Of a stretch of DNA of 64,000 nt, positions 15,459 through 25,003 are shown in pieces (position 1 is the stretch's first letter; each line of letters begins with the position of its first letter). Both the position numbers and the translations under genes were made by a program. The stretch is from Jiulongibacter sediminis (GTDB lineage Bacteria > Bacteroidota > Bacteroidia > Cytophagales > Spirosomataceae), in NCBI RefSeq assembly GCF_001306455.1, contig NZ_LGTQ01000012.1:283853-347852 (forward strand), read 5' to 3'. Under the pieces are notes generated by a model. The model made no database searches, had not been told where the DNA came from, and saw only the letters and a list, made by a program, of their open reading frames with translations.

Positions 15459-17750
15459 TTAGTTCACCTCAATCTCATCCACAAACAACCAAGCCGGCTT
15501 ACCGGCCCCGGCATGGCCTTCAGGTAATGACCCATAGTTTTCGGCCTTGATTTTGAGATAGCGGGCCTTTACTCCATTGAGGTTCATCATGGATTGACCA
15601 GCAGCTGAGGCTCCCTCCGGTACGGTCAAATCGTAAACCGGATAATCTTTGAAATTCTCTCCGTCTTCAGAGGTACTGATTTGCAGACTTTTAGGGTACA
15701 TTATCCAGCTGCCGGGAGCATGGAGAAAACCAATGATCACTTCATTAATCTCCGTAATTTCTCCGAGATCAAGGGTCAAATCTAAGTCATCACCATTGAG
15801 ACCCACCCAAGTGTTATTATTATTCAGTATGCCTACCTTTCCGTCCGTTAAGGCGTAGGTAGATCCTCCGGTATACCGGGTAGGTTTTGAACGGAGTTCA
15901 TACGTCTTACCCGTTGCTTTATTGACCTTCAAAGTCGTCGTAAAAACATTGCCATACGGCTTATTATCCTTATCAAAAAGAGCAGCTCTAATCATTGTTC
16001 CCTTTTCAATTTTGATCCCCGTTTCGAAATCATAAAGTGGGGAATTAGCATCCGGAAGCTCTTCTCCAAGGTTATAGCGAATCACAGGATTTTCTACCAC
16101 CGTATTTAACCACAGTGTGAGCCCCTGCCCGGGATTTCCCGTAACTTCCGACTCCAGATTCCAAATGGAGCGGGAGAAGTTAACATTTCGCATAAGAAGT
16201 TTACCAAAATGGCCTTGTACTCGGGATACAAAATTTTCATAATCCTTTTCTCCCTGGGGCGACCAGCCCGTCTCTGCAACAGCCAATAAGCGAGGGAATA
16301 GCATATATTCCGCCTTTTCGGGCGTTGAGATGTACTCCGTCCATAAATTCCCCTGTACACCCAGAATATACTCTTTCTGTTCGTCGGTCAATTCATCGGT
16401 GAAAGGTTCATAAGAGTATACTTTCTCCAGAGGCAGATTTCCTCCAATAGCCAAAGGCTCGGTGGCCGGATCACCCTGATAGTAATCGAGATAATAGTAA
16501 GAGTTTGGTGACATAATCACATCATGATTTTGACGGGCAGCTTCAATGCCACCTTCGGTTCCCCTCCAGCTCATTACTGTCGCGTTGGGTGAAAGGCCAC
16601 CTTCGAGAATCTCGTCCCAGCCGATTAATCTCCGACCCCTTGAAGTCAGAAAACTATCGATTCTGGAGATGAAATAGCTTTGCAAACCATGCTCATCTCC
16701 CAGCCCTTCGGTTTTGATCAGGTTCTGACAAAACTCTGAGTCTTCCCAGGTATCTTTCGGGCACTCATCACCTCCAATATGAATGTATTCGGAAGGAAAT
16801 AGCTCCATAACCTCAGTAAGTACATCCTGCAAAAAAGTAAAAGTGGTTTCATAGGGGCAGTACACATTCTCCGATACACCCCAAAGCGTACGAACTTCAT
16901 AGGGTCCGCCCGTACAACCGAGCTCTGGATAACTGGCCAAAGCTGCCTGAGCGTGTCCGGGCATCTCAATTTCAGGGATAACGTTGATATATTTTGAAGC
17001 CGCATAGGCAACAATTTCCTTCACCTCCTCCTGCGTATAAAAACCTCCATACTGTTTGCCGTCGAATTTCTGATCGCTGTAGTGGCCAACCATACTCTCT
17101 TTGCGGTAGGCTCCAACTTCTGTAAGTTTCGGGTACTTTTTGATTTCAATCCGCCATCCCTGATCTTCCGTAAGGTGCCAGTGAAACTGATTGAATTTAT
17201 ACATGGCCAGCAGGTCAATATATTTTTTGATGAAGCTAACCGGCATAATATGTCGACCAACATCCAACATGCTGCCACGGTAGCCAAAACGAGGTTGATC
17301 AAAGATGTCACAGGCAGGCAAGGTCAATCGAAAGCCATAAGACGCTTCCGAGTTATAAATCTGATCTTGAAAAAGCTGAAGTAACGTTTGATAAGCGTAA
17401 AATAAACCACGACCACTCCCGCCTTTCAGCTCGGCCTTTTCATTGTCAACATGAATAGTATAAGCGTCAGCCGCCAAATCGGTATTGATGGAAAAAGAAA
17501 TAAAATTTCGTCGGGCTACTTTAACCAATTCAGGATTCAAATGAGTCGTAGATGCGATTCTAAGACGCAGGCTCTCCGCTATGGTCTTTACCTCCTCAGA
17601 GGCTGTTTCAGCCCAGACAACCGTGGAAGAATTTAAACGAAAAGCCCCCTCCCCTTTCTCAAACGAGACCGGTTTTGGAATTAAATTTTGTGCAAAAAGA
17701 ACAAAGGGAGTAAGCAGAAAAAGGAGAACAACTCGGAGTCTCATGGGCAT
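15459..17750 (-). CDS. Beta-N-acetylhexosaminidase, GH20, with F5/8-type C domain
   Basis: 763 residues with a signal peptide ending VLFAQ. Order: GH20b N-domain (about 22-145, from LIPKPVSFEKG), a catalytic TIM barrel (about 150-490) with QFHWHLTEDQGWRIEI and the catalytic pair in HIGGDECPKDTWE (Asp-Glu; substrate-assisted mechanism), then a beta-rich linker and a discoidin/F5-8C-like C-domain (about 610-763; from YALTDGKVG to the end). It removes terminal GlcNAc/GalNAc from glycans in the periplasm or outside. A TATTTTTG box sits 22 bp upstream. Together with GH29 and GH35 it suits stepwise trimming of complex heteroglycans such as N-glycans or chitin-like oligomers. Confidence 0.94.
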   Translation of the reverse strand: MPMRLRVVLLFLLTPFVLFAQNLIPKPVSFEKGEGAFRLNSSTVVWAETASEEVKTIAESLRLRIASTTHLNPELVKVARRNFISFSINTDLAADAYTIHVDNEKAELKGGSGRGLFYAYQTLLQLFQDQIYNSEASYGFRLTLPACDIFDQPRFGYRGSMLDVGRHIMPVSFIKKYIDLLAMYKFNQFHWHLTEDQGWRIEIKKYPKLTEVGAYRKESMVGHYSDQKFDGKQYGGFYTQEEVKEIVAYAASKYINVIPEIEMPGHAQAALASYPELGCTGGPYEVRTLWGVSENVYCPYETTFTFLQDVLTEVMELFPSEYIHIGGDECPKDTWEDSEFCQNLIKTEGLGDEHGLQSYFISRIDSFLTSRGRRLIGWDEILEGGLSPNATVMSWRGTEGGIEAARQNHDVIMSPNSYYYLDYYQGDPATEPLAIGGNLPLEKVYSYEPFTDELTDEQKEYILGVQGNLWTEYISTPEKAEYMLFPRLLAVAETGWSPQGEKDYENFVSRVQGHFGKLLMRNVNFSRSIWNLESEVTGNPGQGLTLWLNTVVENPVIRYNLGEELPDANSPLYDFETGIKIEKGTMIRAALFDKDNKPYGNVFTTTLKVNKATGKTYELRSKPTRYTGGSTYALTDGKVGILNNNNTWVGLNGDDLDLTLDLGEITEINEVIIGFLHAPGSWIMYPKSLQISTSEDGENFKDYPVYDLTVPEGASAAGQSMMNLNGVKARYLKIKAENYGSLPEGHAGAGKPAWLFVDEIEVN

Positions 17751-17771
17751 CTATTTCAAAAGGTTGATGCT

Positions 17772-17799
17772 CAAAAATATTGAATCTACTCCCATCAAA
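17772..17799 (-). promoter_or_regulatory. Candidate promoter for GH20
   Basis: On the minus strand: TTTG (17799-17796), 16 bp, then TATTTTTG (17779-17772), matching TAnnTTTG. The gap is a little shorter than the usual 19-21 bp. It ends 22 bp before the ATG, giving a very short leader. Confidence 0.45.
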
Positions 17800-17868
17800 C
17801 CATTAATTATTAAAATAATTTAAAAACTATTTTAATCTTCAATAAGGTCCTTCTCCTATTGATCAGAA

Positions 17869-19485
17869 CTATTCGTACGAATACAGCTGAACTCTTTGGG
17901 TCTGAAAACTGCCGGTAGGTATACTTACATGTCTTCCCTGATGGGTTTGATCTCCATTTAAATGGCGAAGCACTGTCCAGTCTCCATTGTCATCAAAACT
18001 CCCCTGATCTACTTTTAAAAGACCTATATTAAGATCCTTGTTTTTCAGATGTTTAAAGGTGATGACAACACCCGTTCCACTCACAAAAAACTCATTTTCG
18101 CCAGTTTGAATAATGATCACAGAGCCTAATGGCCATTCATCAAGTCGGGCACCCGGCGTCCAGCTTAAAGTATAATCGTTTTTGCAAGTAAACTCATAAT
18201 CACCCATTTGCAACTTAGTCTCAGGTTTTTCTTTGCTGAGCAAAACACCCTCAATTCTCCCCTGACCAACATTTGTTGAAATCAGCAATGTCAAGTTTTC
18301 AACCAAAGCATAGGCTTTCCCCAAATCTTCTTCTTCAGGGTTCTCTTTGGACTCAATAGAAAACGGCGAAAAACCCAGACCTTCATAATGACCAAAAATA
18401 AACAGGGCTTTGGCCGCCACTGTCTTATCAAAACCATGCTCGGGCACAAAAAGAGGATCACCCTGCCGGGTATAAAGGTCACACCAGTGCTCGAAATCCG
18501 GATTGTAGAAATCAGGAGAAAGAAAGTCAACGGCTGAGCCGGCAGCTTTCCAGACATCCATCACATGAGGGAGCGGGCCGGCACTAGGGTACTCTCCGGG
18601 TTTTCGCCCTGGTCTGTTCAAGGCGGCATTGACATTCATCGGAATATCATATACTTTCTTGCCAACAGCGGCCACTTCATTGGCAAATTTAGAGTAATAC
18701 CAGGCCATAAAGATTTCATCAGTATGCAGACCTTCCCCGAATACCTTCTCCCAATCTCCCCGGCGTTTTGAACCGTTCTCCTTCCAAATCTTTCGAAACT
18801 CTGGCACCAACCTTTCTTCGTTTTCTTTCAAATAATCGGTAAGCTCATCAGGTACTTTATCATGGAAGGCCTTTTCAGCTAAGGTCTGATGGTCTCGGGC
18901 AGAAGGAAGCATCCCGATCTCATTTTCAACCTGAACTAGAATGACTGTATTTTCTTTTTCGTCAATGGATTTGATATAGGACATCAATGCCACAAAAGCT
19001 CTCTTATCAGCCTCAAGGACTTCTTTTGAGAAAGAGCTTAGGATTTCCTGGCTCTTCCCATTTTCATCTTTTACTCTCGGGAAACGCTTCTGGTCTAATT
19101 TGACCCATGACGGAGCATGGCTGCTCATGCTGTTTTTCCAGCTCCCAAACCATAACGGAATTAATTTAAGATCATGTTTCCGGGCTTCATGTATCAAGTC
19201 ACCCACCAATTGAAAATCAAACTGACCTTCTTTCGGCTCAATCAATTCCCAGTAGACCGGTACCAAAACGGTATTGAGGTTCATGGCGGTCAGTTTATCC
19301 CAGACCGGTTCCATGTTTTTCATTGTAGTCGCGGTGGAGTTGCCAAGCTCGCCGCCTCTGATGAGAAAAGGTTTTCCGTCAACCATTAAACGGGTACTTG
19401 TTCCTGTTTTCACCAGCCTCGGAGTTTGAGCACCAGCAAGCAAAACGGAAAAAAGAAGAGCAATAGAAAGTAAATATGTTTTCAT
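17869..19485 (-). CDS. GH35 beta-galactosidase (DUF5597 type)
   Basis: 538 residues, signal peptide ending LAGAQ. The TIM-barrel start matches GH35: MVDGKPFLIRGGELGNS, then LNTVLVPVYWELIEPKEGQFDF. The acid/base Glu is expected in VQVENEIG (near 205) and the nucleophile in PLFVPEHG (near 350). A beta-sandwich C-domain (about 395-538) corresponds to the DUF5597 region typical of this subgroup. It cleaves terminal beta-galactosyl residues, in the periplasm or extracellularly. It follows GH20 on the same strand, 118 bp before that gene's start, with a separate promoter box ahead of GH20, so the two may be independently expressed. Confidence 0.9.
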   Translation of the reverse strand: MKTYLLSIALLFSVLLAGAQTPRLVKTGTSTRLMVDGKPFLIRGGELGNSTATTMKNMEPVWDKLTAMNLNTVLVPVYWELIEPKEGQFDFQLVGDLIHEARKHDLKLIPLWFGSWKNSMSSHAPSWVKLDQKRFPRVKDENGKSQEILSSFSKEVLEADKRAFVALMSYIKSIDEKENTVILVQVENEIGMLPSARDHQTLAEKAFHDKVPDELTDYLKENEERLVPEFRKIWKENGSKRRGDWEKVFGEGLHTDEIFMAWYYSKFANEVAAVGKKVYDIPMNVNAALNRPGRKPGEYPSAGPLPHVMDVWKAAGSAVDFLSPDFYNPDFEHWCDLYTRQGDPLFVPEHGFDKTVAAKALFIFGHYEGLGFSPFSIESKENPEEEDLGKAYALVENLTLLISTNVGQGRIEGVLLSKEKPETKLQMGDYEFTCKNDYTLSWTPGARLDEWPLGSVIIIQTGENEFFVSGTGVVITFKHLKNKDLNIGLLKVDQGSFDDNGDWTVLRHLNGDQTHQGRHVSIPTGSFQTQRVQLYSYE

Positions 19486-19679
19486 TTCAACACTAAAGAA
19501 AATCGAAAGATTAACGGAGCCTTTCTCCGGATTTAAGAGTGATTTGCTGTGTCAATATTAAACAAATTAGAAGGGAATATCAGTCTCCTCTCATTAATCT
19601 ATTACCTGGAAAGGCATGAATAAGCGGAGTTTAAAATCATACGAAGCTTTTTGTAACTTCGTGTATCAACCCCGAACTT

Positions 19680-21524
19680 ATGACCCGAATCTTTATTTTG
19701 TGTTTGTTGAGCTCAATGAGTATGGCTCAAACCTTCAATACCTTTCCGTTTAAGACTCAGAAACCACCACTACATGGCAAACATTGGATGGCTCTTACCG
19801 GCAAACCGCTGGCCGCCACCGCAGGGGCACTCACCTTTGGTAAAGGAGGAAATGCCGTGGACGCCGCCTGTGCTATGTTGGCAGCCACCTCCACCATGTG
19901 GGATGTATTGAGCTGGGGAGGAGAAACTCAGGCCTTGATTTACAATCCGAAAACAAAAAAAGTTATCGCCGTCAATGCCTTAGGTGTAGCACCCACCGGA
20001 GCTACTGCCGATTATTACAAAGCCAAAGGCTATGACTACCCACCGGAATACGGACCGCTTTCTGCAGTAACCCCTGGCACTCCCGGCGGCTTAATGGTCG
20101 TCCTGGCTGAATATGGCAAACTAAGCCTGGCTGAAGTTTTAGCTCCTGCCCTTCAAATGGCAAAAGATGGCTACCCTATTGAGGCCCAAACAGCCAATAT
20201 GATAGAAAGTTATAAGGATGAAATTTTAAAATACCCATCCAGCACTAAGGTCTTTTTAACGCATCTTGGTGAAGACAGGGAAGCACCCGAAGCCGGAGAA
20301 ATTTTTGTTCAGAAAGACCTCGCCAATACCTTACAAAAACTCATAGATACTGAACAGGCGGCTCTCAAATCAGGCAAGAGTCGGAAAGAAGCGATTTATG
20401 CCGCTTATGATCGTTTTTATAATGGAGATATCGCCGAAGAAATTGCCCGAAGCACTCAAGCCGCAGGTGGGCTGATCACCAAAAAAGATCTGGCCAATTG
20501 GGAAGTCAAGCTGGAAGAGCCTATGAGCACCACATACTGCGATTATGAGGTCTTTAAATTGCAACCCTGGACACAAGGGCCAGTTATGCTCCAGACGCTC
20601 AATATTCTGGAAAACTTCGATTTAAAAGCAATGGGCTATAACAGCACCAATTACATTCATGCCTTGTATCAAAGTATGAATCTGGCGTATGCGGACCGGG
20701 ATTTTTATTACGGCGACCCTGCCTTCCCCCCGGCCGAACCAATGGAAGGTCTATTGTCTAAAGATTACGCCAAGAAACGTTTACAGGAAATCAACTTTGA
20801 GAAAAACGATCCGGCGATTGCCCCCGGGGATCCCTACCCTTTTGAAAACAAATCAAATCCATATCTGGATTTATTGGCTAAATGGCCTTCATTGGGAGCT
20901 AATTCAAAACAATCGTATGAAGAGTTTATGGAAGACTTTACTGCTGGCACTACTTCAGTTGTAACCGCCGATGAAGAGGGCTGGGTGGTCAGTATGACTC
21001 CAAGTGGCGGCTGGGTTCCGGCTTTCATTGCCGGCGAAACAGGAATAGGCCTCAGCCAACGTATGCAGTCCTTTGTGCTCAATGAAGTAGAGAATCCTTT
21101 TAATCTTCCTGAGGCGGGAAAAAGACCAAGGGTAACACTTACTCCGAGTATGGCTTTAAAGGATGGAAAACCGGTGCTGGCCTTCGCCAAACAAGCCGGT
21201 GATGAGCAGGATCAGCTATTGCTTCAATTCTTTTTAAATGTGGTTGAATTTGGAATGACCGTTCAGGAGGCTGTGGAAGCTCCGAGCTTCAAAACTTTGC
21301 AAATGTTCTCTTCTTTCGGAAAACATGAAAAGATACCGGGCGGAATGATTCTAAACTCCAGCACACCCGAGTGGACAGTTTCTGAACTTCGGGCGAAAGG
21401 CTATAAAATTAATTTTCAACCAAGAACCTCGGGGCCCATCAATTCCATTTTTATCGACTGGAAGCATGGCAGTTTCTGGGGAGGAAGTAGTAATCATGGG
21501 GAAGATTACGGACTGGGATGGTGA
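19680..21524 (+). CDS. Gamma-glutamyltransferase-family Ntn hydrolase
   Basis: 614 residues with a signal peptide ending MSMAQ. GGT-family features: AATAGALTFGKGGNAVDAAC near 45-65, GPLSAVTPGTPGGLMVV near 125-140, and the small-subunit start AGTTSVVTADEEG near 425, where a Thr should become the N-terminal nucleophile after self-cleavage. The glycine loop reads SMTPSGGW, unlike the GSGI loop of classical GGT, so the acceptor pocket probably differs. Known family roles are glutathione and gamma-glutamyl peptide hydrolysis or cephalosporin acylase-like activity. It stands alone and converges with the SIMPL gene. The exact substrate is uncertain; the family call is firm. Confidence 0.9.
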   Translation: MTRIFILCLLSSMSMAQTFNTFPFKTQKPPLHGKHWMALTGKPLAATAGALTFGKGGNAVDAACAMLAATSTMWDVLSWGGETQALIYNPKTKKVIAVNALGVAPTGATADYYKAKGYDYPPEYGPLSAVTPGTPGGLMVVLAEYGKLSLAEVLAPALQMAKDGYPIEAQTANMIESYKDEILKYPSSTKVFLTHLGEDREAPEAGEIFVQKDLANTLQKLIDTEQAALKSGKSRKEAIYAAYDRFYNGDIAEEIARSTQAAGGLITKKDLANWEVKLEEPMSTTYCDYEVFKLQPWTQGPVMLQTLNILENFDLKAMGYNSTNYIHALYQSMNLAYADRDFYYGDPAFPPAEPMEGLLSKDYAKKRLQEINFEKNDPAIAPGDPYPFENKSNPYLDLLAKWPSLGANSKQSYEEFMEDFTAGTTSVVTADEEGWVVSMTPSGGWVPAFIAGETGIGLSQRMQSFVLNEVENPFNLPEAGKRPRVTLTPSMALKDGKPVLAFAKQAGDEQDQLLLQFFLNVVEFGMTVQEAVEAPSFKTLQMFSSFGKHEKIPGGMILNSSTPEWTVSELRAKGYKINFQPRTSGPINSIFIDWKHGSFWGGSSNHGEDYGLGW

Positions 21525-21548
21525 CCGCATTAATTCACAGTACTCTGA

Positions 21549-22289
21549 TTAGTCGATGGAGTATACTACATGAATAACGACCCGTACTTTTTTATAAATA
21601 TCATTGGTTGAGGAGGCGTATCCACCTTCTCCCTGTGCAGATGCATCCCGATCAACGATACTGAAAAGCCCCTGGCTGGCACTTTTGAGTTTGCCGAGCG
21701 AAACATTGCCATCTTTGGTAAATTCTTCAGCTGCTTGCCGTGCATTGGCCGTAGCCTCAGAGAGCATAGCCGGCTTGATATCATTTAATCCGGTAAAGAG
21801 GTATTGCACGGAAGGAGAATAGGCATTACCTGAGGAAATATTGATTCCAATCTTCAGCAACTCATCCGTTCTTCTGCTCAATTCCTGAATTTTCTTAACC
21901 TCGGCAGACCTCACCTGAAGACTGTTCTGAACCAGATAACGGTAGTTTCCCACATAATTCCCGTAAGCCTGAGCCTCTTTGTCAGTCACGTTTAAATCCA
22001 GCTGAATGATCTCGTCCTTTTTAACTCCATTTTCCAACAGGAAGTCGGTAATCTGTTTTTTGGAAGCTTCGATTCTCCTGCTTCCTTCTTGCAAATCATT
22101 GACAGTAGCTTCGGTTTTAATCGTCCACACGGCCTGATCAGCCATCACTTCACGCTCTGCCAACCCTTTGACAGAAATGCTTCTGTCTTCTTTTCTGAAT
22201 CGCTGAATGCCATAGGCAATGAATAATCCGTGTAGGACGAGGGCAAGTAATCCTCCTACGCCTATAGCTATTTTGTATCGTGTTTGCAT
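21549..22289 (-). CDS. SIMPL (DUF541) domain protein
   Basis: 246 residues. One N-terminal membrane helix (about 7-27, IAIGVGGLLALVLHGLFIAYG) is followed by a periplasmic SIMPL domain: ISVKGLAEREVMADQAVWTI at the start, VTDKEAQAYGNYVGNYRY in the middle, and a C-terminal strand YKKVRVVIHVVYSID. Proteins of this family form oligomeric barrels in the periplasm (for example BP26/YggE) and are linked to oxidative-stress or envelope functions; a precise role is not known. It is not operonic with its neighbours: 138 bp separate it from the FGGY kinase stop upstream. Confidence 0.88.
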   Translation of the reverse strand: MQTRYKIAIGVGGLLALVLHGLFIAYGIQRFRKEDRSISVKGLAEREVMADQAVWTIKTEATVNDLQEGSRRIEASKKQITDFLLENGVKKDEIIQLDLNVTDKEAQAYGNYVGNYRYLVQNSLQVRSAEVKKIQELSRRTDELLKIGINISSGNAYSPSVQYLFTGLNDIKPAMLSEATANARQAAEEFTKDGNVSLGKLKSASQGLFSIVDRDASAQGEGGYASSTNDIYKKVRVVIHVVYSID

Positions 22290-22427
22290 GACTGAAATTT
22301 AGTGTTTTGAAGTTAACGTAAATTTCGATGATAACGTACAGATCAAAAAAATCCTGAATCGAGTTCTTCAACCAAATTCAGGATATCAAAAAAGAAAACA
22401 GTTTGCTTTTAAGTCACTTTCACACTT

Positions 22428-23945
22428 TTAAGCAAGTCCCTTTCGCAGTAAACCTTGCCATCCGTGATAACCGTTTTTGACCTTTTTATTATCCTTTTGA
22501 GGTTGAGCCTGAGTAGTTCGAGAAGCATTCAATTCTTTCAATTGATCAATGCTTTTATACACTCCACTTTTTAAGCCCGAAAGGTAGCCAGCTCCCAAAG
22601 CCGAAACATCTGGATTTGATTGTTGATTGAGAGGTACGCCCAGCAAATCTACCAGAAACTGCATGACGAATTTGTTTTTACTCAGACCGCCGTTGATGGA
22701 GATGCTTTTCAACTCAGTGCCCATGTCTTCTCGCATGGCTTCAATCACATCTTTGATCTGATAGGGAATACTCTCCAAAGCCGCCCGAACAATATGGTTT
22801 TTAGTAGTACCGAAGGTCATTCCTTCAATGGAGGCCCGGCGGTTCATCTGCCAGTGAGGTGCTCCCAAACCACTGAAAGCAGGAACCAGATAGACGCCGG
22901 CATTGTCTTCCACTGCCAGAGCCATGGTTTCGGTTTCCTGAACATCTTTGAAAAGACCTAATTCATTTTTTATCCATTCGATGGTAGATCCACAGGCCAC
23001 AATGGCCCCTTCCAGAGCGTAATCCACCCGATCTTCTGTACTCCATGCTACTGTTGCTAATAGACCTTTTTCTGAATCAATGGGCTTTGAGCCGGTGTTC
23101 ATCATGATGGAACTTCCCGTTCCCATCGTCACTTTTGCCGTACCGGCTTCAAAACACCCTTCCCCGAAAGTAGCAGCGTGGGAGTCGCCGATAAGAGCTG
23201 TTATTGGGATGGTAGATGATGGATGTTGGATGTCAGATGTTCCGGACATTCCAAAATCCAAAATCAACGATCCGAAATTGAAAGACGAAGGACATACTTC
23301 CGGTAAATTCAATTTTTCTAAACCCCACATTTTCAGAATTTCCATATCCCATTTCAGGGTGTGGATATTCAATAAAAGGGTGCGATGAGCATTGGTATAA
23401 TCGGTTTTAAATTCTTTTCCACCTGTTAGTTTAAAAAGCAGCCAGCAATCTACGGTACCGAAATAAACTTCTCCGGCCTCTAATTTTCCTTTTAGAATCA
23501 AATCATTTTCAAGCAACCATAGCAATTTGGTCGCCGAAAAATAGGGATCAATGATGAGCCCTGTATTCCTTTTGATCAAATCATTTTGACCCTCGTCAAT
23601 CAATCGTTGACAAATATCCAACGAACGTTTACAGGCCCAGACCACTGCCGGGGCCAAAGCATTTCCCTCCTGATCCCAGAGAACAAAAGTCTCTCTTTGA
23701 TTACTAATCCCGACGGATGATATGTCACTAATTGTCAACCCTTCCTTACTGAATTTTGAAAGGCAATCTGCCATAGAATCCAGCACATTATGATAAATCC
23801 CTTCAGGGTTTTGCTCCACAAATCCGTTATCAAAATAATCGGTGTGCAAATCAGCATGACCTTTTGCCACGGCATTGCCCTGGTCATCAAAGATGACTGT
23901 TTTAGTACTGCTGGTACCCTGGTCTATGGCTAAAACGTATTTCAT
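22428..23945 (-). CDS. FGGY-family carbohydrate kinase, glycerol-kinase-like
   Basis: 505 residues, closest in pattern to GlpK: MKYVLAIDQGTSSTKTVIFD, ISNQRETFVLWD (Arg-Glu of the glycerol site kept), IDPYFSATKLLWLL (Tyr kept), ALIGDSHAATFGEG (Asp kept) and an ATP-site GTGSSIMMNTG. But VVWACKRS replaces the GlpK VVWQDRR segment, and about 10 extra residues lie between FG and IPITALIGD (residues ~223-246). Its start overlaps the RbsC-type permease stop (TAATG), so it is translationally coupled as the last gene of the sugar operon. With an aldose-ketose isomerase and a dedicated transketolase in the operon, the likely substrate is a ketose (apulose is a candidate) rather than glycerol; that is inference. 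Confidence 0.85.
   Translation of the reverse strand: MKYVLAIDQGTSSTKTVIFDDQGNAVAKGHADLHTDYFDNGFVEQNPEGIYHNVLDSMADCLSKFSKEGLTISDISSVGISNQRETFVLWDQEGNALAPAVVWACKRSLDICQRLIDEGQNDLIKRNTGLIIDPYFSATKLLWLLENDLILKGKLEAGEVYFGTVDCWLLFKLTGGKEFKTDYTNAHRTLLLNIHTLKWDMEILKMWGLEKLNLPEVCPSSFNFGSLILDFGMSGTSDIQHPSSTIPITALIGDSHAATFGEGCFEAGTAKVTMGTGSSIMMNTGSKPIDSEKGLLATVAWSTEDRVDYALEGAIVACGSTIEWIKNELGLFKDVQETETMALAVEDNAGVYLVPAFSGLGAPHWQMNRRASIEGMTFGTTKNHIVRAALESIPYQIKDVIEAMREDMGTELKSISINGGLSKNKFVMQFLVDLLGVPLNQQSNPDVSALGAGYLSGLKSGVYKSIDQLKELNASRTTQAQPQKDNKKVKNGYHGWQGLLRKGLA
23207..23275. repeat. Intergenic-style repeat inside the kinase coding sequence
   Basis: On the plus strand this stretch reads as near-tandem GGATG units (GATGATGGATGTTGGATG, TCAGATG) followed by CCAAAATCCAAAATC, a low-complexity style typical of spacers, not of a conserved enzyme core. 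It stays in frame and encodes roughly residues 223-246 of the FGGY kinase, where GlpK relatives have a loop about 10 residues shorter. Confidence 0.55.
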
Positions 23946-24907
23946 TACTTTGAACCCTTACTTTTCCTGTCAATTATCACTGCAAGTAGAATCACCCCTC
24001 CTTTGACCACCTGCTGCCAAAAGGGCGAAACATCAAGTAGGACCAGTCCGTTATTTAAAACCCCGATGATAGCAGCACCGATTACCGTACCGGTCACTGT
24101 CCCTACGCCACCGCTCAAAGAAGTTCCTCCTATAACTACCGCAGCAATAGAATCCAGCTCGTAACTCACACCGGCATTGGGCTGAGCAGAATTTAAACGC
24201 GATGTAACTAATACACCACCAATGGCGGCCATGGTTCCGGCAAGACCATACACCCAAAGCTTAACTCTGTTGACATTAATCCCTGATAAGAAAGCGGCTT
24301 TTTCGTTTCCGCCGATAGCGTATATATATCTCCCGAAAGTGGTCTTCTTGGTCACAAAAACCATCACCAAAACCACAATCAGAGAAATCCAAACCGGCAG
24401 GGGAATGCCGAGCAGCCAACCGGAACCAATAAATTCAAAACTAGATCCGAGGTTAGAAATGGGGATACCTTTAGTGTAAAGCATGGTCGCTCCCCGGGCT
24501 ATGGTTAACATCGCCAGGGTAGCCACGAATGGGGGAATACTGAATTTGGTGATAACAAAGCCGTTGAAGAGCCCCATTAGAAGCCCGACCAGCAGGGCCA
24601 CTAAAACACCTCCCAAAACGGTAAAACCCACAAAAAGGTCAAAGGACTGAAACTCAAGCCCGCTTTTCAATAAACCGGCACAAACCGCTGAACTGAAGGC
24701 CAGAACTGAGCCCACAGAAAGGTCTATCCCTGCCATGAGTACCACAAGGGTCATGCCCACCGAGATACAAACATTGACAGAAATTTGCCGGAGTACATTC
24801 CACAAATTTGTGGTGGTCATGAATTTGTCTGACAGCAATGTAATCACCAGACACAAAGCAAAAAGTGCCAGCAGTGATTGTGATTTTTTGAGTAATTCTT
24901 TGTTCAC
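23945..24907 (-). CDS. Sugar ABC transporter permease, RbsC type
   Basis: 320 residues, mainly hydrophobic, with about 8-10 helices. The BPD_transp_2 signature region is clear: SVGMTLVVLMAGIDLSVGS near 50-68, FVATLAMLTIARG near 130, and the cytoplasmic ATPase-coupling loop GRYIYAIGGNEKAAFLSGIN near 195. GTG start at 24907, placing the charged MNKELLKKS before helix 1. It lies between the RbsA-type ATPase and the kinase, whose start overlaps its stop. It forms the membrane channel for the operon's monosaccharide; family members carry ribose, xylose, fructose, apiose and others. Confidence 0.93.
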   Translation of the reverse strand: MNKELLKKSQSLLALFALCLVITLLSDKFMTTTNLWNVLRQISVNVCISVGMTLVVLMAGIDLSVGSVLAFSSAVCAGLLKSGLEFQSFDLFVGFTVLGGVLVALLVGLLMGLFNGFVITKFSIPPFVATLAMLTIARGATMLYTKGIPISNLGSSFEFIGSGWLLGIPLPVWISLIVVLVMVFVTKKTTFGRYIYAIGGNEKAAFLSGINVNRVKLWVYGLAGTMAAIGGVLVTSRLNSAQPNAGVSYELDSIAAVVIGGTSLSGGVGTVTGTVIGAAIIGVLNNGLVLLDVSPFWQQVVKGGVILLAVIIDRKSKGSK

Positions 24908-24922
24908 TTTTTTTAATGATTA

Positions 24923-24940
24923 TCCCGATAGTTATCGGGA
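24923..24940. repeat. Inverted repeat between RbsA- and RbsC-type genes
   Basis: TCCCGATA, GT, TATCGGGA: an 8-bp perfect stem in the 96-bp gap between the two transporter genes. It is flanked by near-tandem AATGATGAATGATG and TTCATCGTTTATCATTCATCG words. It resembles a small interspersed repeat and could also tune downstream expression by folding in the mRNA. Confidence 0.5.
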
Positions 24941-25003
24941 GAATGATGAATGATGAATTTCGGGCCGAGTCCATTCATAGTTCATCGTTTATCATTCATC
25001 GTT

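Noticed and set aside
22428..23945. Calling the kinase a housekeeping glycerol kinase (glpK).
   Set aside because: No glpF or glpD nearby, it is translationally coupled to a sugar permease, and the VVWQDRR segment is replaced by VVWACKR.
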